Assembly (NCBI GenBank): GCA_031772625.1
Contig: CM062804.1
Location: 280,878,598-280,942,597, forward strand
From: Pinus tabuliformis
Lineage: Eukaryota; Streptophyta; Pinopsida; Pinales; Pinaceae
DNA length: 64,000 bases
Direction: 5' to 3'
In this document: positions 1 to 11,386 of the stretch, in pieces
Layout: each line of letters starts with the position of its first letter
Position numbering within the stretch: position 1 is the stretch's first letter
Notes under the pieces: generated by a model
The model's input: only the letters and a program-made list of their open reading frames with translations
Told to the model about the DNA's origin: nothing
The model's database searches: none
Program-made: the position numbers and the translations under genes

Positions 1-3000
1 CAATTCTCCCTTCGTGCGGAAAACAAACCATACGAAAAAGTGAGGAAACAAGAGCTCCCAAGACATAAGTATAGTCATATCCAAGGAGAATATTGAAATC
101 TAAAGGGCCTTGAACTACCATCATGTCTATATAGATGGTATTTCCTCCCAAATTAATAAGGAACTTCGGAAGCATCCCTAAAGGTTGACTAGTTCCTCCG
201 TTCAAAGCCAACAGATTCAAGGTGACAGGCACAAGATGTGGGGAACCCAAACCTTGCCATGTCATAGAAGACATGATGTTATCAGATGCACCTTCATCTA
301 ATATAGTGCCAAGGAATACCATATTATAGGCTTGTACTTTGATCTAGAAAGGTGCATAAGATGGGAGTCAAAAAGCAGTCAATGGACCCCAATCGAAAGA
401 GACGACAAAACTACTTGGTTGGGATATCATATAATTGCCCCCATGCTATATAGGAATAGGAGAAGGAATCTCTTGAAAAACTAGGACGGGAGGGTAACTC
501 TTTGATTCATGAGAATCTGAGGAGACAATAAGAACATGAGCAACATGATCACCACTCTCTTCTAGAACAGAGTGAGCAACTAGTGGCGGAACCGAGTCAA
601 CACTCTTTCCAGGCAATGGTTTTTCGAGAACAGGCATAAGAGAGTCTCGCTCAGGAAGAGTAGGATGGGTAATATATGAATTCAATTCAATCACATGACC
701 AACTAGGAGAGGGATAGAAGAAATCTTCTAATAACCAATAGGAAGTTGGGGTTGAGGAGCTGCAATGTTTTCCAAAACCTTGGAAGCTTTATCCATCAGA
801 GGAAAAAGGTGAAGAAGATGCTCTCCTTCACATAACCTACAAGGGAATCTAATATTCCCTTTCATCTTACCATCATTAGCTAAAGGCATAACATTGACAT
901 TATCTCCAGAGGTCGGCAAGGATGGTTGATTTAGGTTTTTAGACCATACCTCTAAGACTTTAGGAATCTCATGATAGTCTCGAAGGAGATGTTCACCCTT
1001 ACACAGCTTGTAAGGGAATTTTACCTTCTGTGAAGGATCATAAGGTTTGTCAACGGGGGGTGCATTTGGAGTAATAGTTGCACGGTTGGTATCTCACTTA
1101 TTTGACTTCTTCCACTTAATCTTCTTCATCTTCTTCTTAGCCTCCTGGTTACTAGATTTGAAACTTTCACGAGGCAAAGTGGAAGAAGAGGGTGAAGAAA
1201 TGGGGGAAGAAGGCGAGGGGCCAACCTTAGAATCATCATGACTTGATTTAAATGAAGGAGATGTATGGACAAGAGTCGAGACGCTCTGGACCACCGAGGT
1301 CAAAAATAACCAGAGGTAAACCAATGGTTAACTCAGTGAGGGACAACATCACCATATAAGGAGCACTAGTATCTCCAAAAGAAAGGAAAGGACTGGGATT
1401 CCCATCTTAGGGGAACCCTTGACTGGTGGACTCTAGAAATGTTTCCATTGGAATCGACCCTAAAGAATTACTAAGGAAGCTAACTTTTACCAGGAATATT
1501 TCATGGGAAGTTAATTTTAGGACACTCAAACAAAACTTTTCCTTTTCATATTTTAAGAGTTGAGAAAAGGACGAAATGTGACTCTATCAATTTCAATTGG
1601 AAATGAGCTCGAAAGGACAAGTGTTTGAATGATATTTTAAGTTTAATGAGTCAAAAAGATCAAATGATTGCTTAAGATACTCTAGGCATAAAGGATTACC
1701 AGGTAACGATGAACTATATAATACCTCTCGGCGAACCAAGAAGTACGAGTAGGCAACCTCCCCAAATGATGTGTTCAATGTATCATGTTTGCTAGGTTGA
1801 TTACTTGGCTTCCTATGGATAAATTATTGTAGCCTAGAGGAGTCTCCCTTTATATACTCGATGGTACAGGGAGCACAAATCCATACTAGCACTATCTAAT
1901 GCCAAAGCTAATGACAGCTACTAGGTTTAAAGACATCGGAACACATCTCTAGCCTAGACCACTAAATGTGAGAATTAAGCTTCAATGCTTCCTTAGGTTA
2001 ATTCAATAAATTTTAATGGTTGATCTTTAATTAGGTTTCAATTACAAGGCCCTACCGCTATCATCTGACAAAAACTCCTACATGCAGCTATATGAGAAAA
2101 GAGATCTTTGTCTTTGATGAAAGTTATCAGTAATTGAGAGATAGAGAACACAAAATTAATGCAACAATCGAAAAATGAAATCTTTCACTAATAAATCTCC
2201 TAAATGCACTTAATCTTCCTATAACAGCATAAGAAGTTTCATTTCATTTCCAATTCTTATGATGATGCAATTCTAGCTTCTCAATAACGCTACTAATGCA
2301 ATATTTTTCGCTTAAGTAAACTAGAATGATGTTCTCCTTTTCATAAAATGCAAAATGAATATTTCACATAAAGCTCTTTAAATGATAATTTTCACAATTC
2401 CGAGCAAACAAGCATCAATCAAATCCAAAGCATTATAAATGACACTAAAACAAATTCTTCCCTAAATCGAACAAACCAAACACATAAATGCTTCAATCAA
2501 GAAACCATGCAATGTAATTTATGCTTGGAAAGAGAAAAGAGACACTCAAAATGAGACAACAAATGAGAATCTTTCACTCATTCAATTGAAAACAAAGCAT
2601 CCTAGTCACCTCTAGCAGAAGAAGAGAGTTTGACAGTCAAGACACACTCACAGTGGAATGGGAAAATTTCTGATTTTTTCTTAACTCAAAGACCGGTGCG
2701 ACTGAACAGCACTACAACTAGCACCGATTGGCACGACCGGCATGACTAACCAGTACTACAACTAGCACAGATGGCTGATCAGCACAACTGCCTAATTGAC
2801 AACTAGCGCTGATTAAGGGATTCAAAGAAAAAATAAAAAGAACTTCACACAGGGCCAGACTTAACACATCAAAGGGTGGGCTAAACCAAGCAAGCACACA
2901 AAGGAAGCTAAATGAAGCTTTCTAGTCAAGATGATATGGTCCAAAAATCTTATGGGATAAAAAACGCAAGAGCAGAACACATTGGCCAAGATTGGGGTCA

Positions 3001-3321
3001 AGCCTTGATCTTCACTTACAAGCATCAGCACGATTGCCTAACTGGAAACAAGCGCCAGAGGCTGGTTGGCATGACTCTTCCTCTGTAATTCGTGCTGATC
3101 AGCGTGATTGTCAGCTAATTAAATGTGCTATCTAAGGGAACTAAGGAAAAAAAAATTCAAAACAGGGACCAAATCTGCTACTATGGATTTTAGACTTAGG
3201 CCAGTAAGCAAGAGAAAAACAACAGAAGCAAAAGGAAAATTTGAAACTAGAAAAGTTCTCACAAAATCATGAAATCCAAAACAAACAAAAGGATGAGATC
3301 TCCCCAGTGGAGTTGCCAATT
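1..3321 (-). mobile_element. Internal region of second gypsy copy (copy A), partial
   Basis: This stretch aligns collinearly with 7038-10267 with scattered substitutions and indels. It holds the start of a protease remnant (about 1-330), a zinc-knuckle gag remnant (446-919), unidentified gag-side sequence and the leader. The motif near 262-316 on the minus strand reads as a protease active-site-like loop with D-E-G-A-S, in place of the usual D-S/T-G. The knuckle in 728-919 is CX2CX3HX4C with the last Cys replaced by Phe. The leader at 2690-3120 contains short degenerate repeats built on an 'actagcaccgattggcacga'-like unit. All frames carry stops. The rest of this copy lies outside the window on the left. 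Confidence 0.75.
3301..3321 (-). other. Primer-binding-like site of copy A
   Basis: Directly inside the LTR end, the minus strand reads AATTGGCAACTCCACTGGGG. This resembles the TGGCGACTCC(G/A)CTGGGG sequences found next to 5' LTRs of Tat/Ogre-type gypsy elements (family knowledge from memory). The same motif sits at the same place beside LTR B. Confidence 0.6.
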
Positions 3322-4438
3322 TGTGGTGAAGTAAAATTATAAGTGTAGACACAACGAATTCCTCTAGCCCAATAATGGGTCTAGCCACAATAGATACATT
3401 CTATGGAATATTTCATTAGGTTAGAATTAATCAAGAGGGCCTACCTCTTGGTCACTTATCCTGCTTGATGATGTCCTCGCTTTCTCACTCTAGCAATCTC
3501 TCGCTTCCTTCTCCAAGTTCCTAAAACAAGTAAAAAACAACAGCACATAAACATAATAATAGAAAAAATTCAATTCAACCTACTTAGTAACTCAATAAGC
3601 ATTAATACGCGAATGTGTAATATTACAAAACATGTAGGAAATCAATCGATAGTTTCATATATTAATATTCAAAGAGAGATTACAACCATTCGTCTTGACG
3701 TCGCAATATTCCTTTGACAAGACCAGGTTCCCACACACTTCTTCTAACACTTCATGATGGCTTCAAACAACAATAGTTTAAAGACTCTTCCATTTAGGAT
3801 TCACTCCATAGACAATACACTTCTCCCTGACACAACTAGTGACAACAACTAGTAATAGCTTGATTATCTAAAATAGTATACTCACACTTAGCCAAAACTT
3901 TAACTATGACTTTCACACTATAGCACTAGTTTGTGCTTGGGGAGAAGGGAGGTTTATATAGAAAATATGGATGGGAGATGGATCCTCTTCTCATGGGAGA
4001 AGGGCTTATCCCTTGAGGTAGTTCCACCATTATAGGGGAAAGAAGCCCAAACTGTCATCCTCGACCCCATCCGACGAAACCTTTTACCACAATTCCAATA
4101 CGGAGCTTCTAGATATGGAAACTTCGGCTCTAATTTAAGAACTTTCCATAATAGGATCAATGTGAATGGAACATAGCTCAGTCACACCAATCGATGTGGG
4201 GAATAGTGCTAATCTCTACACATCGGTGCAGGGGAGACAAAGGCCATTAGCATTGGTCTTGTAAATTGGGAAAAGCAAAAGTTTTAGGGGAAATGGTGCA
4301 AAAGGGAAAGGATCTGCTCATGGAGAGGGACATAATGGGAGTTTCTCCATGAAGGCAAAGCATGTGGGGTTCACTGTAGAGGTCCTACAAGATCAAGGGA
4401 TGGGGAGTATAGGGACAGTGAAAAAATTTTGTGTAACA
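3322..4438 (-). repeat. Shared LTR of the tandem gypsy array
   Basis: This LTR matches 10268-11386 over its full length, by eye above about 90 percent. In element orientation it starts TGTTACACAAAA and ends TTCACCACA. It is the 3' LTR of copy B (polypurine tract on its right) and at the same time the 5' LTR of copy A (primer-binding-like site on its left). A shared LTR of this kind is expected from unequal recombination between LTRs or tandem integration. Confidence 0.85.
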
Positions 4439-4454
4439 GATGCCCCCTAAAGTG
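4439..4454 (-). other. Polypurine tract of gypsy copy B
   Basis: On the minus strand CTTTAGGGGGCATC immediately precedes the LTR start TGTTACAC. A G-rich purine run abutting the 3' LTR is the plus-strand priming site of LTR elements, and it fixes the orientation as right to left. Confidence 0.75.
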
Positions 4455-6359
4455 TGACGACCGAGCCAGAGTGAGGAATTAAATGCTTTATAAATCAGTG
4501 TGGGGAACCAGTCTTTTGTTGGAAAACCTACAAGCAAGTAAAGATACATATAGATAAATTGAGATCTCTGTCAAATGATACATGAATCGTGGCATTGGCA
4601 TAGCCATATAGAGAATGACCATGTAAATGGATCTAGTTATGGGTGCAACCATTTGTCAAAGAGGATCATAATGAAGCCAAGCTATGGTCGTATCCATCTG
4701 ATAATGAGAAGGATCATATATGATAACTCATGGTCTGGTCGCAGCCAACCATCTGAAAGAGACATGCATATCATTATAACCATGTAACGCCACTTCCCAA
4801 CATGGACTTTTTGTAATCCAAGTCCAGGGTCTTGCCCTCCAATACGACCCAATCAAAGTACAGATTCTAACACACGAATATATGTGTTGACGTCGAGCAT
4901 GCTAGAAAGTCGCTTGATTAGCAGTCAATGATGTAAACTATTAACAAGCATGAGAGAAACCACCAATAATTACAATGGCCCTCAAGGCACTATTAGCATA
5001 ATTCACGAAATGTGAATACAGGAACTGAAGTCGAACATCTGTGAAATCACTCGATTGAAAGCCAATGACTTCAACTTGTCATCAAGTGCGAAGAACCTGC
5101 CATTAGGATATGAAAGCTCTAAGGTACTGGAAGGGAGTCTCTCGGTCAACTTCCTAGATAACGAGTTGAAGTCGACGCAAAACGACCATGTCGAAGGAGG
5201 GCCATAATGAATCCCACATCATTGAAGCAAGATGAGAGGATGAAAAATGATTTTGGATGATACAGAGAATCAGAGGTAAGTGTAACTGCATAAGGAAAGC
5301 TCTTGAACATGTCGACGACACAACTAGAAGTTTAACAACTTTTCGATCCATGGGATCGTTGGTCATGATGATGTGACAGAGATGAAATGGAAGGCAAAAA
5401 CATATGACATAAACCCAGGAAAGTCAACAATACAGAGTAGGATGTCCCAACCTAACAAGAAGCAAAGAGTGTCATGTTCAAGAGTGAGTTGCCTACACGA
5501 CTGATAGATTTTCAATTTTTCCGCTACCATTTCTGGCGAGCACCCCAATTATTTTTTAATCACAAGCCTGAAGGGGATAGCATATGCTTGCATTGTAAGT
5601 TCATCCTTCAAATGAATCTGACCTAGTAAGTTTAATGAGCCATAGGAAGGAGAATCTCGTGTTCGTCATGGTGACAAATCCGATGTCGTTTAATATTTTA
5701 GCAAGTCCTATAAAGGGGTAACTCGGTATCTTTTCCATGTTTAGAGAGTTTGAGAAAGACACGTAAAAGAAAACTTGACATGGTCCCTTTTCATACGTTT
5801 GTGTCTCTTGAGTCCAGAAAGGCAGAAAACAATACTTGAGAGAACCACTTAACCATTTCAATCGAGTAGCTTTGTTGTAAATAGTGCCTCCCACCCCGAA
5901 AAAGGGGTAAACTTATACTGGGCACACGATGTTTTGCACCTGTTAATGAGTTCGAAACAATAAGGGATCGACTATATTTTCACTTTTAAATGGTCATAAA
6001 AGAGCTAAAAGAGGACCCCCCATTTTTATTCTCTTTAACGAGTCAAAAGGGAAAAATACTCAAAAATCTTTTCATCTTTTATGAGTAAAAAAATAACTTA
6101 AAGGTGACTTGTCCTGAAGGAACGAGTGGTATAAAGGGTAACAACTAGTTCCTACAATGGTGGAACTACTCAAAACATGTAATGGTCGAGAGGCTGGCTA
6201 ATAAAACCTCTCATCATTGCGGTCCTTCAACAAAGGAAAAACAACCAAGTGAAAGCATATGATCAGCCAAAGAGATGGTGACGAGGGAATGAAACAAACA
6301 AGGCTCATCTAGCATAAATTAATTGATAAAAACAGAAATCACGAGATGTAAATTAGACA
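4455..6359 (-). other. Non-coding 3' section of gypsy copy B
   Basis: About 1.9 kb between the subrepeats and the polypurine tract. The open frames here (for example 5601-5894 and 5154-5366, minus) are short and match no domain I recognise. No RT, RNase H or integrase motif is visible. Long non-coding 3' spacers are known in Tat/Ogre-type gypsy elements. Confidence 0.5.
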
Positions 6360-6785
6360 TGGGTTCATTTTTACACAAGCTTGAACCATGGAGAACTCTA
6401 CTTGGATTTGGTTTCACTTTTACATAAGCTTGAAATGAAAAACTATGCTTGCTATAGGTTTGTATGCCCCCCGCATAATGATGCAAATCGAGGTACATTC
6501 CTCCCAAGCTTCATTTCAATCAACTAAGTGGATGAAATGAAGGTTCTCTTTCAAGATCCGGGAAATACTCGACTAGGATTTTATGAGATATTAATCAAAG
6601 ACTCGATTTGGAAAAGGGAGGTGCTTCATTTTTTGAACGAGGTTGACACAACAAAATAACTATCCTCAGACCATTGTTTCATTTTTTAACTAGCTTGACA
6701 CAAGACAAAGAACTATGCTCAAACCCTTTGTTTCATTTTTAATGAGGTTGACACAATAACAGGGACTATCCTCATACATCTATTC
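6360..6785 (-). repeat. Degenerate tandem subrepeats in the gypsy 3' section
   Basis: Between 6630 and 6785 a unit of roughly 50-65 bases occurs three times, each with TTCATTTTT..., a 'gaggttgacacaa' or 'agcttgacacaa' segment, and 'aactatcctcaga'-like sequence. A related pair (TTCATTTTTACACAAGCTTGA and a TTTCACTTTTACATAAGCTTGA-like variant) lies at 6366-6435. Subrepeats between coding region and 3' LTR are common in Tat-type elements and can seed satellites. Confidence 0.6.
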
Positions 6786-7420
6786 ATGAACCATATACGG
6801 AAGAACCACACTCCAGGAGAGATACATGTCATTTGGTACCCAAGACAAATCGGGTTCAATTGCCCCCAGTACATAATGCACTATGCCATCTGGCTGATCA
6901 TCAACAAGTGCAAAGACAGAATGGGTAGCCACATAATTGACCTGTGGCCGGGAAGGTACTGCTTGCAAACAAGAGTTGATAGGGGATAATGGTTGTAAAG
7001 GAGGTGCCTGGTGACCAATGAATGACAGTTGATTAATAGTCACAAATCTCCCTTTGTGTGAAAAGAAAACCACATGAAAGAGTGAAAAAACAAGAGCTCC
7101 CATGACATAAACATAGTCGTGTCCAAGGATAATATTGAAATCTAAAGGGCCTTGAACTACCATTGCATCTATATAGATGGTATTTCCTCCTAAAGTAATA
7201 GGGAACTTCAGAACGATCCCTAAAGGTTGACTGGTTCTCCATTTAAAGCCAACAGAGTCAGAGTGACAGGCACAAGCTATGGGGAACCCAAATCTTGCCA
7301 TGTAGTAAAAGACATGATGCTAAGAGACACACCTTCATCTAATATAGTGCCGAGTACTACCATATTATAGGCTTGTACTACGATCTGGAAAGGCACATAA
7401 GATGGGAGGTAGAAAGCATT
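6780..7420 (-). pseudogene. Gypsy retropepsin-like protease remnant (copy B)
   Basis: This is a decayed retroviral-type aspartic protease, which would cleave the Gag-Pol precursor. Two frames together give the family pattern. An active-site-like loop, I-L-D-E-G-V-S-L-S-I-M-S, lies at about 7302-7357. Downstream comes a C-terminal half with L-G-G-N-T-I-Y-I-D-A-M-V-V-Q-G-P-L-D-F-N and I-I-L-G-H-D-Y, which is the usual 'LLGRDY' motif in mutated form. The catalytic triplet is D-E-G rather than D-S/T-G. Copy A also has D-E-G, so this is probably a family feature rather than late decay. A frame change is needed between the halves (about 7300) and stops interrupt the reading upstream. The protease call is fairly safe; activity is not expected. 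Confidence 0.65.
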
Positions 7421-7485
7421 CAATGGACCCTAATCGAAAGAGATGACAAAACTACTTGGTGGGGGTATCATATGATTGTCCCATG

Positions 7486-7960
7486 CTATATAGGAATAGG
7501 AGAAGGAATCTCCTGAACAACCAGGAAAGGAGGGTAACTCTTCGATTCATGAGAATCTGAGGAGACAATAAGAACTTGAGTAGTACAATCACCACTCTCT
7601 TCTAGAACAGAGTGAGCAACTGGTGGCGGAACCATGTCAACACTCTTCTCGAGCAATGGTTTGTTGGGAACAGGCACAAGAGAGTCTCACTCAGGAAGAG
7701 CAGGATGGGTAAGAGATGAATCCAAGTCAATCTCATGACCAAATGGGAGAGGGTCAGAAGAAAGCCTTTAATAACCAACAGGAAGTTGGGGTTGAGTAGC
7801 TACAATGTTTTCCAAAACTTTGGAAGCTTTATCCATCAAAGGACAAAGGTGAAGAAGATTCTCTCCTTCACATAACCCACAAGGTAATCTAATCTTCCCT
7901 TTTGTCTTACCATCATTAGCTAAAGGCATAACATCGACATGATCTCTAGAGGTCAATGAG
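7486..7960 (-). pseudogene. Gypsy gag C-terminal remnant with zinc knuckle (copy B)
   Basis: Reading right to left, a knuckle-like motif C-G-L-C-E-G-E-N-L-L-H-L-C-P lies near 7865-7900. It is followed by D-K-A-S-K-V-L-E-N and a Pro/Ser-rich linker running to the protease. The expected pattern is CX2CX3HX4C. Here the His is Asn, while copy A (728-919) keeps the His but has lost the final Cys. Each copy has thus lost a different ligand. A stop separates the knuckle frame (7768-7956) from the linker frame (7486-7677). Nucleocapsid knuckles bind element RNA during packaging; this copy is probably dead. Confidence 0.6.
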
Positions 7961-10247
7961 GATGGTCGATTGAGGATTTTAGACCATACCTCTAAGACTT
8001 TGGTAATGTAAGGACAGTCTTGAAGGATATAGTCGCCCTTACACAGCTTGGAAGGGAATTTTACCTTTCGTGAAGGATCATAAGGTTTGTCGACGGTGGG
8101 TACATTTTCTTATTTGACTTCTTCTTCATCATCTTCTTCGTCTTTTTCTTAGCCTCCTAGTTACTAGATTTGAAACTTTCATGAGGCAAAGTGGAAGAGG
8201 AAGGTGAGGGGCCAACCTTAGAATCATTGTGATGTGATTCAAATAAGGGAGACGCTTGGACAGGAATTAGGACACTTGGGACCACTAAGGTCGAAAATAA
8301 CTAGACAGGTAAACCAATAGTTAACCCAAGGAGGGACAACGTCACCATATAAGGAGCACCAATATTTCCAAAAGAAAGATAAGGACTAGGATTCCCATTT
8401 GAGGGGAACCCTTGACTGGTGGACTTTGGAAATGTTGCCATTAGAATCGACCCTAAAGTATTATTGAGGAAGCTAACTTTTACTAGGAATATTTTGTGGG
8501 AAATTAATTTTAGGACACTAAAACAAAATTTTGCCTTTTCATATTTTAAGAGTCGAGAAAAGACAAGCACTCGAATGATCTTTTAAGATTAATGATTCAA
8601 AAATATCAAATGATTGCTCAGTGTAATCTAGGCATAAAGGATTACCAGGTAACCATGAACTGCAAAATACCTCCTAGCGAACCGATAAGTACGAGTAGGC
8701 AATCTCCCCGAATGATGTGTTCAATGTATCATGTTTGTTAGGTGGATTACTCGGCTTGCTATGGATAAATGATTGCAACCTAGAGGGGTCTTCCTTTATA
8801 TACTCGATGGTAGGGGGAGGACAAATCTGTACTAGCATTGTCTAATGCCAAAGCTAACGAGAGTTGCGAGATTTAAAGACGTTGGAACACGTCTCTAGCC
8901 TAGACCACCAAATTTGAGCGTTAAGCTCCAATGCTTCCTTCGGTTAATTCAATAAATTTTAACGGTTGATCTTGAATTAGGTTTAAATTACAAGGCCCTA
9001 CTGTTGTCATCTAACAAAAATTCCTACATGCAGCTATATGAGAAAAGAGATCTTTATCTTTGATGAAAGTTATCAGTAATTGAGAGATAGAGAACACAAA
9101 ATTAATGCAACAATTGAAGAATGAAAAATTTTACTAATAAATCTCCTAAATGCACTTAATCTTCCTATAACAAAATAAGAAGTTTCATTTCATTTTCAAT
9201 GCTTATGATGATGCAATTTTAGCTTCTCAATAATGTTACTAATGTAATATTTTCACTTAAGTAAACTAGAATTATGTTCTCCTTTTCATAAAATGCAAAA
9301 TGAATCTTTCACATAAAGCTCTTTAAATGAAAATTTTCATAATTCTAAACAAACAAGCATAAATCAAATCCAAAGCATTATAAATGAAACTAAAAAAAAT
9401 TCTTCCCTGAATTGAACAAACCAAACACATAAATGCTTCAATCGAGAAACCAAGCAATGTAATCTATGCTTGGAAAGAGAAAAGAGACACTCAAAATAAG
9501 AGAACAAACGAGGCTCTTTCACTCATTCAATTGAAAACAAAGCATCTTAGTCACCTCTGGCAGAAGGAGAGAGTTTCAGGGTCAAGACACACTGGCACTA
9601 GAATGGGAGAAATTCTGATTTTTTCTTAACTCAGAGACCGGCATGACTGAACAATAGTACAACTAGCATCGATTGGCATGACTGGCACGACTGACCAACA
9701 CTACAACTAGCACTGATGGTTGATCAACGTAATTGCCTAACTAACAACTAGCGTTCATCGAGGAATTCAAAGAAAAAATAAAAAGAACTTCACACAGGGC
9801 TAGACTTAACACATCAGAGGGTGGGCTAAACCAAGCAAGCACACAAAGCAAGCTAAATGAGGTTTTATAGTTAGAGAGAAGACGGTCCAAGAAGTTTATG
9901 GGATAAAAAGCACAAAAGAAGACCACACTAGCCAAGATTGGGTTCAAGCCCTAATCTTAACTTACATGCATCGGTGCTACTGCGTAATTGACAACAAGCA
10001 CTGGAGGTTGGTTGGCGCGATTGTTCCTCCATAATTCACATTGGTCAGTGTGATTGTCCGCCGATTAAACATGTTTTCTAAGGAAACTAGGGAAAAAAAA
10101 AATCAAAATAGGAACCAGATCTGCGATTATGAATTTTAGACTTAGGCCAGTAAGCACGAGAAAAGCAATAGAAGCAAAAGGAAAACATGAAACTAGCAAA
10201 GTTCTCATGAAATCATGAAATCCAAAACAAACAAAAGGACGAGATCA
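7961..10247 (-). other. Gypsy copy B leader and upstream gag-side sequence
   Basis: No recognisable domain. An open minus frame at 8301-8570 has a counterpart in copy A at about 1340-1600, also interrupted, and may be part of gag. The stretch 9640-10060 holds the same short degenerate leader repeats as copy A ('aactagca...gattggcatgac'). Confidence 0.45.
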
Positions 10248-10267
10248 CCCCAGTGGAGTCACCAATT
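10248..10267 (-). other. Primer-binding-like site of copy B
   Basis: Minus strand AATTGGTGACTCCACTGGGG directly follows the LTR end CCACA. It is the counterpart of the site at 3301-3321, differing at one base. Confidence 0.6.
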
Positions 10268-11386
10268 TGTGGTGAAGTAAAATTATAAGTGCGAACACGA
10301 ACGAATTCCTCTAGCCCAATAATGGGTCTAGCCACAATAGATACATTCTATGGAATATTTACTTAGGTTAGAATCAATCAAGAGGACCTACCTCTTGGTC
10401 ACTTATCCTGATTGATGATGTCCTCACTTGCTCGCTCCAGCAATCTATCGCTTCCTTCTTCATTTTCTTGAAACAAGTAAAAAAAAAAAGCACACAAATG
10501 TAATAATAGAAAAATTTAAATTCAACCTACTTAATAAGTCAATAAGAATTAAGAAACGAATGTGTAATATTACAAAACATGTAGGAAATCAATCGATAGT
10601 TGCATATATCACTATTCAAAGAGAGATTAAAACCATTCATCTTGATGCTGCAATATTCCTCTGACAAGACCAGGTTCCCACACACTTCTACTAACACTTC
10701 GTGATGGCTTCAAACGACAATAATTTAAAGACTCTTCCCTTTAGGATTCACTCCAAACCAAACACACTTCTCCCTGACATGACTAGATGGCCACAACTAG
10801 TAATATCTTGCATATCTAAAATAGTATACTCACTCTCAGCCAAAACTCTAACTGTGACTTTCACACTATAACACTAGTTTTTGCTTGCGGAGAAGTGAGG
10901 TTTATATAGAAAATATGGATAGGGGATGGATCCTCTTCTCATGGAAGAAGGGCTTATCGCTTGAGGTAGTTCCATTATTATAGGGCAAATGAGCCCAAAC
11001 TGTCATCCTTGACCGCATCTAGCAAAACTATTTACCATACTTCCATTACCGAGCTTCTAGATATGGAAACTTCAGCTCTAATTTAAAAAATTTCCATAAC
11101 AAGACTAACGTGACTGGAACACAACTCAGTCGCATTGATTGATGTGAGGAATAGTGCTAATCTCTGCACATCGACATTGGGGAGACAAAGGTCATTAGCG
11201 TCAGTCTTATAAATTGCACAAAAAAGAAGTTTCACGGGAAAGGGTGCAAAAGGGAAATGGTTTTCTCATGGAGAGAGACATAATGGGAGTTTCTCCATGA
11301 AGGCAAAGCATGCAAGGTTAACTGTAGATGCCCTCCAGGATCATGAGATGTGGAGTATAGGGATAGTGGAAAATTTTTGTGTAACA
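10268..11386 (-). repeat. 5' LTR of gypsy copy B
   Basis: 1119 bases, TG...CA in element orientation, matching 3322-4438. The right boundary at 11386 is where homology to the other LTR stops. The next five bases, GACAT, would be half of a target duplication; the partner is outside the window. Confidence 0.85.

Larger units (their letters stand above)
3322..11386 (-). mobile_element. Non-autonomous Ty3-gypsy LTR retrotransposon (copy B of a tandem array)
   Basis: The element reads right to left: 5' LTR (10268-11386), primer-binding-like site, leader and gag remnant, protease remnant, a long non-coding 3' section with tandem repeats, polypurine tract, then 3' LTR (3322-4438). The two LTRs are 1119 and 1117 bases, begin TGTTAC and end CACA in element orientation, and align nearly end to end. 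Only 2.3 kb lies between the protease and the polypurine tract, and I see no reverse transcriptase, RNase H or integrase there. The element therefore depends on enzymes from elsewhere or has lost its pol gene. Beyond its 3' LTR there is no host flank; the internal region of a second copy follows directly. PBS-like sequence and layout suggest a Tat/Ogre-like lineage (inference). Confidence 0.8.

Noticed and set aside
7033..7242. Open minus frame overlapping the gypsy protease remnant
   Set aside because: It is a shifted frame of the same region; the protease motifs are in the other frame.
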